From Kitasatospora purpeofusca (GTDB lineage: Bacteria; Actinomycetota; Actinomycetes; Streptomycetales; Streptomycetaceae): a stretch of 64,000 bases of DNA. Location: assembly GCF_000718025.1 (NCBI RefSeq), contig NZ_JODS01000018.1, forward strand, positions 124,001 to 188,000. The letters are read 5' to 3'. The notes under the pieces were generated by a model, which searched no databases, was not told where the DNA came from, and worked only from the letters and a program-made list of their open reading frames with translations. Below are positions 50,549 through 60,300 of the stretch, one piece after another. Numbering within the stretch: the stretch's first letter is position 1; every line of letters starts with the position of its first letter. The position numbers and the translations under genes are program-made.

Positions 50549-50776
50549 GCGAGCCGGGTGCACGGGGCGGACGGGACGAAGGGGAAGCACGTGGCGCACG
50601 GGTGCGGTGGGCCGTCGGTCCGGAGCCGGAGTGAAGAGCCAGGAACGAAGAGCAGAACGGCATATGACCAACCGTCATACCGAAATCGAACCGCCGCCTA
50701 ATCGCCGCCATACCGGGGATCCCTACGTTTCTCCCGGGCCGGCGTAGCGGACGCCGCACTGCAGAGGGAGGTCAGC

Positions 50777-50908
50777 ATGAGTGACTCCATCAACCCGGAG
50801 CCGACCGAGGCCGAGGACGAGGTCGACGTCGTGGCGCACGGCATCGACGTCGAGGACGACGGCGTCGTCGACGACATCTGTGTGATCAACAACAGTTCGG
50901 CGATGTGA
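50777..50908 (+). CDS. Candidate RiPP precursor peptide
   Basis: A 43-residue peptide from ATG 50777 with GGGAGGT 5-11 bases upstream. Thirteen of the first 33 residues are Asp or Glu and there is no Lys or Arg. It starts MSDSINPEPTEAEDEVDVVA, contains HGIDVEDDGVVDDI and ends CVINNSSAM, with a single Cys at 35. An acidic leader and a short C-terminal core with Cys, two Asn and two Ser are as expected for a ribosomal peptide modified by the radical SAM, ATP-grasp and glycosyltransferase genes downstream. No named precursor family matched by eye. Confidence 0.7.
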   Translation: MSDSINPEPTEAEDEVDVVAHGIDVEDDGVVDDICVINNSSAM

Positions 50909-50943
50909 CGTTGTCGCAGCCGGTCGTCGAGTCACGACGTCAT

Positions 50944-50975
50944 GACCTGGTGACCTTGTGACCTGGTGACTTTGT
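50944..50975. repeat. Two 16-bp direct repeats after the precursor gene
   Basis: GACCTGGTGACCTTGT (50944-50959) is followed by GACCTGGTGACTTTGT (50960-50975), differing at one base. Flanking TGACGTCA-like words add weak dyads. The region separates the peptide gene from the operon and may control how much read-through reaches the enzymes. Confidence 0.6.
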
Positions 50976-51105
50976 GACGTCATGGCGTCACGACGCCCGA
51001 GCGGGTCATCCGCCACCGGCCCGAGCCGCCGGCGGCCGGGTGGCCCGTTCGGCCGGTCCCGCCGACCGCCGCGCCCCGACCGCAGCCCCCTGGCCCGGAG
51101 GCCCC

Positions 51106-52428
51106 GTGAACATCCTGCTCTGCCCGCTCAGTGACGGCGGCTACCTCTACCCGACGCTCGCCGTCGGGCGCGAACTGCGGCGCCGCGGCCACCGGGTGTC
51201 GGTGCTGGGCCGCGCCACCGCCGCGCCGTTCGCGGCCGAGGCCGGCCTGCCGTTCGCGGCGGCGGAGGAGTTCGGCGGCGAGCGGGCCTTCTCCGCCGCC
51301 CGCTGGGGCGTCATGGGTCTCGGGCAGTACCGGGCGACCGTGCGCGCCGCCCGGCAGGCCCGGGCCGACCTGCTGGTGACCTCCGTGCTGTGCAACGGCG
51401 CACTGCTCGCCGCCGAGACGCTGGACGTACCGGTGGTCGTGATCGGACTCTCGATCCACCTGTGGACCTACCGCTCCGGGGGCGAGGGCGAGCCGCAGTA
51501 CGGCCGCAGCCGGGAGAACCGGACCCTGGAGACGATGGCGCTCTACGACGCGACCCGGGAGGAGGCCGGTCTCTCCGCCCGGCCGTCCCGTTGGCCGCGG
51601 GCGACGGTCGCGGCGGCCGCCGCCGGCGGCCCGGAGGACTCCCCGCTGCTCGGTGACGCGCTCCTGCTCCGGGGGGACCCCGAACTGGAGCACCCGGGAG
51701 CGGAGTTGCCGCCACGGGTGCACCAGGTCGGCCCGCTGTCCTGGGAGCCGGCCGCCGACCCGGGCGAACTCGCCGCCGTGGACGCCGCGTTGGCGCGCAG
51801 TGGCAAGCCGGTCGTCTATGTGCACCTGGGTCGCTTCTTCGGCGGCGGCACTCCGTGGCCACGCCTCAACGCGACCTTCACCGGCGGCCGTTACCAGGCC
51901 GTCGTGGAGCAGGGCCGGACCGCCGAGCCGTGCCCGGCCCCGGACGCCGACATCCTGCTCGTCCGCAAGCCCTGGCTGGGTCCGCTCGTCGACCGGGCCG
52001 GGCTGGTGCTGACCGCCGGCACCTCGGCGCCGGTGCTCGGCGCCCTGCTGCGCGGCCGACCGCTCGGCGTCACCCCCAACGGCTCCGAACAGCCCGTCCT
52101 CGCCGGTGCGTTGCTGCGGGCCGGCGCGGCCGTCCACCTCCCGCGAACGGGGGAGCCGGACCAGGCCGGGCTGGTGGACGCGGCCTGGCGGGACCACCGG
52201 CTGCGTTCCCATGCCCAGCGCCTCGGCCGACGGCTCGCCGACGCCGCCGCGGACGGCCCCCGCCGAGCCGCCGACCTCGTCGAGCAGACCGCCCGCACGT
52301 CCGACCGGCAGCCCGCAACCTCAAGGGAGAACCATGGGTACTCGATCAGCCGCCCCGGACCTCGCGGCCGTGGAGAGCCTCTCGGCGGGCGCGCGGCGGT
52401 GGATCGGTCGGCACTGCGGCTTTCTTGA
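51106..52428 (+). CDS. EryCIII/MGT-like glycosyltransferase (GT1, GT-B)
   Basis: A 440-residue GT-B protein from GTG 51106 (CCCGGAGG upstream): N-terminal LLCPLSDGGYLYPTLAVGRELRRRGHRVSVLG, central VVYVHLGRFF, and the donor-side LTAGTSAPVLGALLRGRPLGVTPNGSEQPVLAGALLRAGAAVHL, an inverting GT1 pattern of macrolide and antibiotic glycosyltransferases. Catalytic His before the first loop is not obvious (position held by Asp in LSDGG). It overlaps the next gene by 95 bases, so the last 30 residues are probably unstructured. It may glycosylate the peptide product. Confidence 0.85.
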   Translation: MNILLCPLSDGGYLYPTLAVGRELRRRGHRVSVLGRATAAPFAAEAGLPFAAAEEFGGERAFSAARWGVMGLGQYRATVRAARQARADLLVTSVLCNGALLAAETLDVPVVVIGLSIHLWTYRSGGEGEPQYGRSRENRTLETMALYDATREEAGLSARPSRWPRATVAAAAAGGPEDSPLLGDALLLRGDPELEHPGAELPPRVHQVGPLSWEPAADPGELAAVDAALARSGKPVVYVHLGRFFGGGTPWPRLNATFTGGRYQAVVEQGRTAEPCPAPDADILLVRKPWLGPLVDRAGLVLTAGTSAPVLGALLRGRPLGVTPNGSEQPVLAGALLRAGAAVHLPRTGEPDQAGLVDAAWRDHRLRSHAQRLGRRLADAAADGPRRAADLVEQTARTSDRQPATSRENHGYSISRPGPRGRGEPLGGRAAVDRSALRLS

Positions 52429-53392
52429 CGAGCCGGCGGGCCGGGCCGAACTGCCGGTGACCCCCCGGGTCAAGGCGCTGCTGCAACTCGCCCTGCTGTA
52501 CCGCTGCTGGGCGAGGGCCACCGGGGCTGCCGGGGCCACCGACACCTCCGGCACCTCCGGGGCCGACCGGACCGCGGAGGCCGTCCGACCGCGGCCCCCG
52601 GACCCCGACCTGGCCGCCGTCGCCGCGACCGTCGAGCAGGTCTGGCGCAGCCCCGACCACCCGCCGCTGCTCACCGTCGAGCCGCGCTACGCCCGGCAGT
52701 TCCAGCTCATGTACGGCGCGCTCGCCCCGGCCGGCCTGGACGCCGACGGCCCGCACCGGGCGGCCCTCGCCGAAGGGGTCGCGGGCGACCTCCTGACGCC
52801 GCGCCGCAAGTCGCCCTTCCTGCACCTGGAGACCCGCTACTACGCCGAACTGGCGGACGTGAAGCACCAGTTGCTCGACTACCCGGAGCTGTACCGGATC
52901 AGCCGGCTGGCCGCGCACGCCGACGGTCAGCCGCTGGCCGAGCTCGACGTCTGCAATGTGACCCACACCGTCTTCCACCTGGCCGACTTCGGCTTCCGGG
53001 ACCCGGGCCTCGGCGCGGCCGATCTCGCCCACGCCCGCGACCGGGTCGAGCGCCTCACCGAGGAGTCCGTCCGGCGCGGCGAGTGGGACCTCACGGGCAA
53101 GCTCGTCCTCGCGCAGCACTGCCTCGGCCTCGACCCGCTGACCACGCCCTCGGGCGCGGCTGCTCTGCGCCTGCTCGCCGAGGCCCAGTCGCCGGAGGGG
53201 GCCTTCCCCGGCCGCTCCGCCACCGACCGGGTGCCGGACGGCGCGACGGCCGTCCACCTCTTCCGGAAGTCCTACCAGTCTACGCTGGTGGTGGCACTGG
53301 CGACGGTGATCCTCCTGCGCCCGCGCGCGGGCACGTCCGGCGAACGGCCTCCGACGGCGTCCGCCGCCCCGGTCCTGGGCGGTGCCCGATGA
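52334..53392 (+). CDS. Unknown cluster protein A (paralogue of 54666-55781)
   Basis: A 352-residue, mainly helical protein. Shared with protein B are GxxRWIGRH, ALLQLALLYRCW, THTVFHLADFG, CLGLDP, GAFPGRSA and a closing FRKSYQSTLVVALATVILL. The helical repeats with HTxFxxxDFG and a C-terminal membrane-like helix resemble uncharacterised proteins I recall as DUF6895, uncertain. AAGGGAGAACC precedes the ATG. No catalytic motif is recognised. The two paralogues flank the radical SAM gene, which suggests they act with it. Confidence 0.72.
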   Translation: MGTRSAAPDLAAVESLSAGARRWIGRHCGFLDEPAGRAELPVTPRVKALLQLALLYRCWARATGAAGATDTSGTSGADRTAEAVRPRPPDPDLAAVAATVEQVWRSPDHPPLLTVEPRYARQFQLMYGALAPAGLDADGPHRAALAEGVAGDLLTPRRKSPFLHLETRYYAELADVKHQLLDYPELYRISRLAAHADGQPLAELDVCNVTHTVFHLADFGFRDPGLGAADLAHARDRVERLTEESVRRGEWDLTGKLVLAQHCLGLDPLTTPSGAAALRLLAEAQSPEGAFPGRSATDRVPDGATAVHLFRKSYQSTLVVALATVILLRPRAGTSGERPPTASAAPVLGGAR

Positions 53393-54669
53393 ACCGGACG
53401 GGCGCGAGCAGCCCGACGGCCCCGAGCAGCCCGACGAGCGCGCCGGCCCCGACCAGCCCGCCGGACCCGACGAGCGCACCACCCCCGACTCCCGTCGCCG
53501 CCACCGGCGCCCGCCTCCTCCAGGGCGAGCGCAACTGGTGGTTCCTCGGCCCCGGCGGTGGCCTCGCCCGGCTGCGCCCCGGCCAGTTGACCGAGGACGG
53601 CACCCTGCGCCCCGGCGCCGAACGCGGCCTGCGCGAAGCCGGCCTGCTGACCGCCCCGGCCCCGCGCAGCTACGCCCTGACCGTGCTGACCAGCACCCAC
53701 TGCAACCTCGGCTGCGGCTACTGCTTCCAGAACACCGCCCAGGACAGCGCCGGCGGCAGCCGACCGCCCCGGATCGCCCGCAAGCGGCTGACCTCGCGGA
53801 CCATCACCGAGATCCTCGACTTCACCGACCGGCAGATGGCCGCCGCCGAACTGGCGAAGCTGCGCATCCTGCTGTTCGGCGGCGAGCCCCTGCTCAACCC
53901 GCGCGGCTGCCTGGAACTCCTCGAACGGGCCGCCGACCACGGTCTCGCCTCCGCCTGGATGATCTCCAACGCGACCCTGCTCACCCCGGCGCTCGCCACC
54001 GGGCTCGCCGACCGGGGCCTGCGCTCCGTCCAGGTCACCTTCGACGGCGACCGCCCGGACCACGACCGGATCCGGATCCGCCGCTCCGAGGGCGGCGGCA
54101 CCTTCGACACCATCGTCGGCAACCTCGCCCGCGCCTCCGAGGCCTCCCCGCTGCGCTGGATCTTCCGGGTCAACGTCTCGCAGGAGACCTACCGGGGCGT
54201 CGACAGCCTGCTCGACCGGCTCGCCGCCGCGCTCGACCCGGCCCGCTGCACCATGTACTTCGCCCAGGTGGGCGATGTCGGTGTGGGCTACGGCAACGAC
54301 CTCCGGCACACCCGCGACCTCTCCGCGCGCTTCACCCGCTGGCAGCGCCGCGCCCTCGACCTCGGTCTCGGCGTGACCCGACCGCAGGCCCACCGGCCGT
54401 GCGCCACCTGCGGACACGGGGACGGCCGGTACGGCGCGGTGGTGAGCGCCGACGGCACCCTCGCCAGTTGCTGGGAGACGGCGGGCAAACCGGACTGGGA
54501 GGTCGGCACCGTCTCCGGCGGCTACCTGCCGGGCACCCTCACCCGGGACCGCTGGGTCGGCTGCGAGGACCTCTACCGGCGGGACGAGGACCGGCGCACA
54601 CTCGCCGCGTTCCACGACACGGTCGACGCCGCGCTGCTCGACTACCTGGACGAGACGGGGCGCCTGTGA
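53389..54669 (+). CDS. Radical SAM peptide-modifying enzyme with SPASM-like C-terminus
   Basis: A 426-residue protein. After a Pro/Ala/Ser-rich start of about 40 residues and a possible leader-recognition segment (GERNWWFLGPGGGLARL), the radical SAM core has CNLGCGYC (Cys105, Cys109, Cys112), FGGEPLLN and VTFDGDRPDHD. The C-terminal part has CATCGHGDGRYGAVV and CWETAG, a reduced SPASM/Twitch-like cluster region. Such enzymes make C-C, C-S or C-O crosslinks or epimerise residues in RiPPs. It overlaps the genes on both sides by 4 bases. Confidence 0.9.
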   Translation: MNRTGASSPTAPSSPTSAPAPTSPPDPTSAPPPTPVAATGARLLQGERNWWFLGPGGGLARLRPGQLTEDGTLRPGAERGLREAGLLTAPAPRSYALTVLTSTHCNLGCGYCFQNTAQDSAGGSRPPRIARKRLTSRTITEILDFTDRQMAAAELAKLRILLFGGEPLLNPRGCLELLERAADHGLASAWMISNATLLTPALATGLADRGLRSVQVTFDGDRPDHDRIRIRRSEGGGTFDTIVGNLARASEASPLRWIFRVNVSQETYRGVDSLLDRLAAALDPARCTMYFAQVGDVGVGYGNDLRHTRDLSARFTRWQRRALDLGLGVTRPQAHRPCATCGHGDGRYGAVVSADGTLASCWETAGKPDWEVGTVSGGYLPGTLTRDRWVGCEDLYRRDEDRRTLAAFHDTVDAALLDYLDETGRL

Positions 54670-55781
54670 GCACGACACCCGGCCTCCGCGCCGGCCCCGT
54701 CCCCGCCGGTCCCGGTCCCGCCGTTCCCGTCCCCGCCGGTCCCGGTCCCCGTCACCCGGAGGACGGCGCGCCCGGCCACGGCCTGGAGCGGCTCGGCGAC
54801 GGCGCGCTCGGCTGGATCGGCCGCCACCTCGACCACTTCGACCCGTTCGCACCCGCCCGCGGCGCCGTCCGCACCCCCGACCCCGGTGGCGCGCACCGGC
54901 CCGCCAAGGCCGCGCTGGAACTCGCGCTGCTCACCCACTGCTGGACCCGCCTCGACCCCGGCGACGACCCGCGCCGGGCCGAGGCGACCGTCCGGGTCCG
55001 CGTCATCTGGTTGCACCCCGGCTTCCCGCGCCTGCTCACCGCCGAGCCGCGCGGCGCCACCCAGTACCGGCTGGCCTGCGCCGCCCTGGCACCCGCCGGG
55101 ACCGAGGACGCGCCGTTCCGCGCCGCCCTCGCCCGGCTCACCGCCGCCGACCTCGCCCCGGCCGGGCGCTCGCCCTACCAGCGGCTCGAACTGCGCTACT
55201 ACGCGGACAAGGCGGGGGTGGCGCACGCCGTCGAGTCCTACCCGGAGCTCGCCCGGCGCAACGTCCTGGTCACCCTGCCCGCCACCGCCCTCGCCCGGGC
55301 CCGGCGCCGGGACGTGCAAAGCGCACAGGACGCGCAGAACGCCCAGGGCATCACAACACCCCGTCCCGACGAGCCGCCGGTGACCGTCCCCGAGGCGTAC
55401 GCCCTCACCCACTCCGCCTTCTACCTCAGCGACTTCGCCCGCACCGGCCCCGGACTGCCCGACGGCGCGGTGGCCGACGCGGCGGCCCTGACCGGACGGC
55501 TGCTCGACCACTGCGTCCGGCACGACTGGTGGGATCTCGCCGCCGAACTCGTCATGACCCAGGTCTGCCTGGGCCTGGACCCGACGGGCACGCCCGAGGG
55601 CACCGCCGCCCTCGCCTGCCTGGCCCGCGCCCAGCGCCCGGACGGCTCCATCCCCGGCCGGTCCGCCGCCACCCGCGCGAGCACCGCCGACCCGGCCGCC
55701 GAGTACTTCGCCAAGGCGTACCACACCACCCTGGTGACGGCCCTGATGACGCTGCTGCTCGGAACGGGGCGCACCCCGTGA
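54666..55781 (+). CDS. Unknown cluster protein B (paralogue of 52334-53392)
   Basis: A 371-residue homologue of protein A, with an extra Pro/Gly-rich N-terminus of about 40 residues and a Gln/Asn/Ala insertion (about 218-228). Shared landmarks are LGWIGRHLDHFD, LELALLTHCWTRL, THSAFYLSDFAR, CLGLDP, GSIPGRSAA and YHTTLVTALMTLLL. GTG 54666 overlaps the radical SAM stop. Duplicated before or within the cluster and kept as a pair; function unknown. Confidence 0.72.
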   Translation: MSTTPGLRAGPVPAGPGPAVPVPAGPGPRHPEDGAPGHGLERLGDGALGWIGRHLDHFDPFAPARGAVRTPDPGGAHRPAKAALELALLTHCWTRLDPGDDPRRAEATVRVRVIWLHPGFPRLLTAEPRGATQYRLACAALAPAGTEDAPFRAALARLTAADLAPAGRSPYQRLELRYYADKAGVAHAVESYPELARRNVLVTLPATALARARRRDVQSAQDAQNAQGITTPRPDEPPVTVPEAYALTHSAFYLSDFARTGPGLPDGAVADAAALTGRLLDHCVRHDWWDLAAELVMTQVCLGLDPTGTPEGTAALACLARAQRPDGSIPGRSAATRASTADPAAEYFAKAYHTTLVTALMTLLLGTGRTP

Positions 55782-57307
55782 CCGCCCTCGGCAGGCTCCG
55801 GCCGACCCTCATCAACCCCACCTACACCCGGCTCTGGTTCGGTCAGGCGGTCTCCTCGGTCGGGGACGCGGTGTTCAGCACCACGCTCGTGCTCTGGGTG
55901 GCGACCGTGCTGGCGGAGGGGAAGTCCTGGGGCCCGCAGGCGGTCAGCGGCGTCGTCCTGGCGACCAGCGCGGCCGTGATGTTCGTCGGGCCCTTCGCCG
56001 GGGTCTTCGTCGACCGCTGGGACAAGCGCGCCACCATGCTCGGCACCGAGGTGCTGCGCGGCGCACTGGTCGCCGTCCTGACCGCCGTCGCCTTCGTGCC
56101 GACCCGGGAGCTGCCGGCGGGCGTCTGGCTGGCCCTGATCTATGTGATCGTGCTGGTGCTCAACGCGGCCAGCCAGTTCTTCACCCCGGCCCGGTTCTCG
56201 ATCATCGCGGAACTCGTGACGGACGAGGCCGACCGGGCCAGGGCAGCCGGCATCGCCCAGGCGACCGGGCAGACCGCCTGGATCATCGGCCCGCCGCTCG
56301 CCGCGCCGCTGCTGTTCGCGGTGGGCCTGCAGTGGGCGCTGCTGTTCAACGCGTTCTCGTACCTGGTGTCGTACATCGCCATCAGCTCGGCGGACCTGCG
56401 GCCGGTGAACCCCGCGCGCACCGCGCCGACAGCCCCGAGGACCGGCAAGCCCGCCCAACGCCGCGGCCTGTTCAAGGACTTCGCCGAGGGTCTGCGCTTC
56501 TTCGCCCGCAACCGGTTCCTCGTCGCGCTGCTGCTGCTCACGGTCATCGGCCAGCTCGGGATGGGCGCCCTGAGCACCCTGAACATCTTCTTCGCCACCC
56601 GGAACCTGCACGTCTCCGCCGAGTCGTACGGCTACCTCGGCATGGCGCTCGGCATCGGCGGGATCGCGGGCGCGCTCGCCGCCGGGCGGGTGGTGCAGTG
56701 GATCGGCGCCCGCCGGACGACCTGGATCGGCCTGATGGCGAGCGGCGGGCTGCTGGTGCTGTACTCACGGCAGACCGGCTTCCCGGCGGCCGTGACGCTG
56801 CTGTTCGTCTTCGTGGTGCCGATCACCATGCTGAACACCGCGATGGCACCGCTGCTGCTCGCCGCCACCCCGCATGAGTTCCGGGGCCGGGTGATCTCGG
56901 TGTTCTACCCGGTGACCCGGCTCGCGGCGATGCTGACGGCGGTGCTGTCCGGCTGGTTGGCGGGCAGCGGGCTGCGGGACTTCTCGGGCTCCTTGGCGGG
57001 GCTGCGGTTCGGCCCGATCGACACGATCTTCGCGGTGTCCGGGCTGGTGGTCGTGCTCGCCGGGGTCTACGCGCGGGTGGGCCTCCCGGCGAGCGGGGCG
57101 GCCCCGACTCCCGCACCCGCCCACGTACCCGGCGCGGCCGCATCCGAGGCCGAACCGGCGCGCGAGCCCGCGGCCATGGCCGTCGAGGCGCACGGGGAGG
57201 TACCCGGGGAAGCACCGGGGGAGACGCCCGCCGAGAATCCGACCGACCCCGCCGACCCCGCCGCCCCCGCCGACCCCGCCGGTCCCGCCCCCGAGGACCG
57301 GTCGTGA
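55778..57307 (+). CDS. MFS efflux transporter
   Basis: A 509-residue major facilitator with about 12 hydrophobic segments, the motif-A-like GVFVDRWDKRATMLG between helices 2 and 3 (GxxxDRxxRR form), and NPTYTRLWFGQAVSSVGDAVFSTTLVLWV at the start, as in DHA3-type macrolide exporters. The last 60 residues are a disordered Pro/Ala/Asp/Glu tail. Its position inside the run suggests export of, or self-protection from, the cluster product. Confidence 0.92.
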   Translation: MTALGRLRPTLINPTYTRLWFGQAVSSVGDAVFSTTLVLWVATVLAEGKSWGPQAVSGVVLATSAAVMFVGPFAGVFVDRWDKRATMLGTEVLRGALVAVLTAVAFVPTRELPAGVWLALIYVIVLVLNAASQFFTPARFSIIAELVTDEADRARAAGIAQATGQTAWIIGPPLAAPLLFAVGLQWALLFNAFSYLVSYIAISSADLRPVNPARTAPTAPRTGKPAQRRGLFKDFAEGLRFFARNRFLVALLLLTVIGQLGMGALSTLNIFFATRNLHVSAESYGYLGMALGIGGIAGALAAGRVVQWIGARRTTWIGLMASGGLLVLYSRQTGFPAAVTLLFVFVVPITMLNTAMAPLLLAATPHEFRGRVISVFYPVTRLAAMLTAVLSGWLAGSGLRDFSGSLAGLRFGPIDTIFAVSGLVVVLAGVYARVGLPASGAAPTPAPAHVPGAAASEAEPAREPAAMAVEAHGEVPGEAPGETPAENPTDPADPAAPADPAGPAPEDRS

Positions 57308-60300
57308 GCTGCACCGCGTGCGGACACCGCACCGCCGAGGCCGACCGGTTCTGCGCCGGCTGCGGCACCCCGCTCGCGGCCGCCGCGTCCCCCGCTCCGC
57401 CCCCGGTCGTCGCCGAGCCGCGCGAGTCGCGCCGCAAGGTGTCGATGCTCTTCCTGGACGTCGTCGGCTCCACCACCCTCGCCGAACGGCTGGACCCCGA
57501 GCCGCTGCGCCGCGTCATGGACCGCTACTTCGCCAGCTGCGGCGCCTGCATCGCCGAACACGGCGGCGTGGTGGAGAAGTTCATCGGCGACGCGATCCTC
57601 GCGGCCTTCGGCGCCACCGTCGCCCGCGAGGACGACGCGCTGCGCGCCGTCCGGGCCGCCACCGGCGCGCTCGCCGCCCTGGCCGGCCTCACCGCCGAGC
57701 TCGCCGCCAAGTACGGGGTCGAGCTGGAGGCCCGGGCCGGGATCTGCACCGGCAACGTCGTGGTGATCACCCGCCCGGGGGACGACTTCCGGGTCGTCGG
57801 CGACTCCGTCAACACGGCCGCCAGGCTGCAGACCGCCGCCGCTCCCGGCGAGGTGCTGATCTGTGCCGACACCGCCGCGATGGTGCGGGCGCAGGTCGGC
57901 ATCGAGCCGGTCGAACCGCTGCGACTGAAGGGCAAGTCCCGTCCGGTGCCGGCCTGGCGGGTCACCGCCCCGGACGCGACGGCCGACGAGCCGGCCCCGG
58001 TCACCCCGTTCATCGGTCGGACGGACGAACTGGCCGTGCTCGAACGCGGCTACCGGCGGGCCAGGGAGCGGCGCGAGGTGTGCCTCGCCACCGTGCTCGG
58101 CGCCCCGGGCATCGGAAAGTCGCGCCTGGTCCGGGAGTTCCTCTCCGGGCTGCCGGACGGCGAGGCGCTGGTGCTCGCCGGGCGCTGTTCCGCCTACGGC
58201 CGGGGGATCACCTACCGGCCGCTCGCCGAGATGCTCGGCTCGCTGCCCGGCGGTCGGCCCGAACTGGTCCGGCTGCTCGCCGAGGACGCCGCTTCGGCCG
58301 GGCCGCCCGACAGCGCGGACGGCCGCGTGCGCCGCCTGGTGACCCGCACCCTCGCCGCCGTCACCGACCCGGCCGACCCCGGCGGCTCCGCCGAACCCGC
58401 CGACCCTGCCGCCGTCACGGAGCCCGCCGACCCCGCCGACCCGCCCCCCGGACAGGTCGGCGTCGAGGACATCGCCTGGGCCGTGCGCCACCTCCTGGAG
58501 GTGCTCGGCCGCTCCCGTCCCGTGGTCATGGTCTGGGAGGACCTGCACTGGGCGGAGTCGACCCTGCTCGATCTCGTCGACGAGATCGCCACCTGGCTGC
58601 GCGACGTGCCCGTCCTGCTGCTCTGCGTCGCCCGCCCCGAGCTGCTCGACCAGCGCGCCGACTGGGGCAGCGGCAAGCCGTGCGCCACCACCGTCGACCT
58701 CGGGCCGATGAGCGAGGAGCAGACCGCCGCCCTGGTCGGCGGCCTGGCCCAACGCGGCGACGTCCACGCGCAGGACCTCCGGGTCGACGAACAGCGCGAA
58801 CTGACCGGCCGGGTGGTCGCGTTGTGCGACGGCAACCCGCTCTTCGCCGAACAGCTGATGGACGTGTTCGCCGAGACCGCCCCCGGCACCCATGTCCCGC
58901 CCACCGTCCAGGCCCTGCTCGGCGCGCGGCTGGACCGACTCCCGGCCACCGAGCGCGGACTGCTGGAACTCGCCGCCGTGGTCGGGCGCGAGTTCAGCCG
59001 CGGGCAGCTGCGGGCGATGGCCGAGGCCGACGGGGTGGTGCCGACCGCCGCCGACGAGGCGACCGCCCGACTGGCCCGCCGCCGGGTCTTCGAACCCGGC
59101 CCGGCCGCCACCTACCGCTTCGCCCAGGCGCTGCTGCGGGACACCGCCTACGAGTTCACCCCGAAGACCCGGCGGGAACGCTGGCACGACTTCCTCGCCG
59201 ACCGGTTCTCGCGCGCGCACCCGAAGGACCCGATGGCGGTCGCCTACCACGTCGAGGCCAGTTGGCAGCTGCGCCGCCAACTGCGTCCGGGCGACCGCCA
59301 GTTGCCCGTGCTGGCCGGAGCGGCGGCCGGGACCCTGATCGCCGAGGGGACACGTGCGCTGGCCCGCAAGGACCTCCCCGCCGCCGTCCAACTCCTCGAA
59401 CGCGGCCGCGCCCTGCTGCCGGTCGGGGACCCCCGGCACATCGCGCTCGCGCTGCACGTCTGCGACGCGGGGATCTGGCTCCAGGACGAGGCCCGGTGCC
59501 GGGCCGCGCTCGACGTCGCCGAGGCCGCACTTCCCGGCAACCCGCGCGCCGCGGCGACCCTCGCCGTCCAGCGCGGGATCGTCGCGCTCCGGCTCGGCCT
59601 CGCCCCGCCCACCACCGTCGCCGCCGACGCGGACCGCCTCACCGCGCTGCTGGAGCACGACCCGGGCGACGACCGCAGCTGGTCCCGGCTCCACCAACTA
59701 CGCGCCCACCTCGAACTCGCCGCCGAGCGCACCGCCTCCGCCGAGACCTCCTTCCGGCTCGCGCTGGCCCGCGCCCGGGCCCTCGCCGACAGCTACGAGG
59801 AAGACCGACTCCTCTGCGCGGTCTGCGAGTTGGCCCAGTGGACGCCCACCCCGGTGGCCGCCTCGCTGGAGCTGTGCGCCCTGCTCGGCCGACGCTTCGC
59901 CGCCAACCGCTCGCTGCTGATCCCCGTGCTCGTCGCCCGCGCCCACCTGGAGGCGCTGGACGGGGACGTGGCCGCCGCCCGCCGCACCCTCGCCGAGGCG
60001 CTCACGTACTCCCACGACGTGCACACCGACCTTGCGGACGCCGTCGTGCTGGACGCGGCGGGCTTCGTCGAGTCGCTGGCCGGGGCCCACGAGGTCGCCG
60101 AGGCCCGCTACCGGCAGAGCCTCGGCGTGCTGCGCGCCGCCGAGCACGCCCCGGACACCCGGACCACGGAGGTCGCCATCGCCCGCGAGCTGTTCGCCCA
60201 GGGCCGGACCGAGGCCGCCGCCGCGGCCCTGGCCGCACTCGACCCGCCCGACGGTCCGGACCGAGGACCCGGCGGCGGGGACAGGGAGCAGGACGGCGAG

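Noticed and set aside
48683..55781. Lanthipeptide or lasso peptide cluster
   Set aside because: No LanB/C/M, lasso cyclase or B1/B2 proteins are encoded; the precursor has no Cys/Thr-rich core.
57067..59697. 876-residue open frame antisense to the MFS and cyclase genes
   Set aside because: Typical long shadow frame of G+C-rich DNA; no domain, and both plus-strand proteins have convincing motifs.
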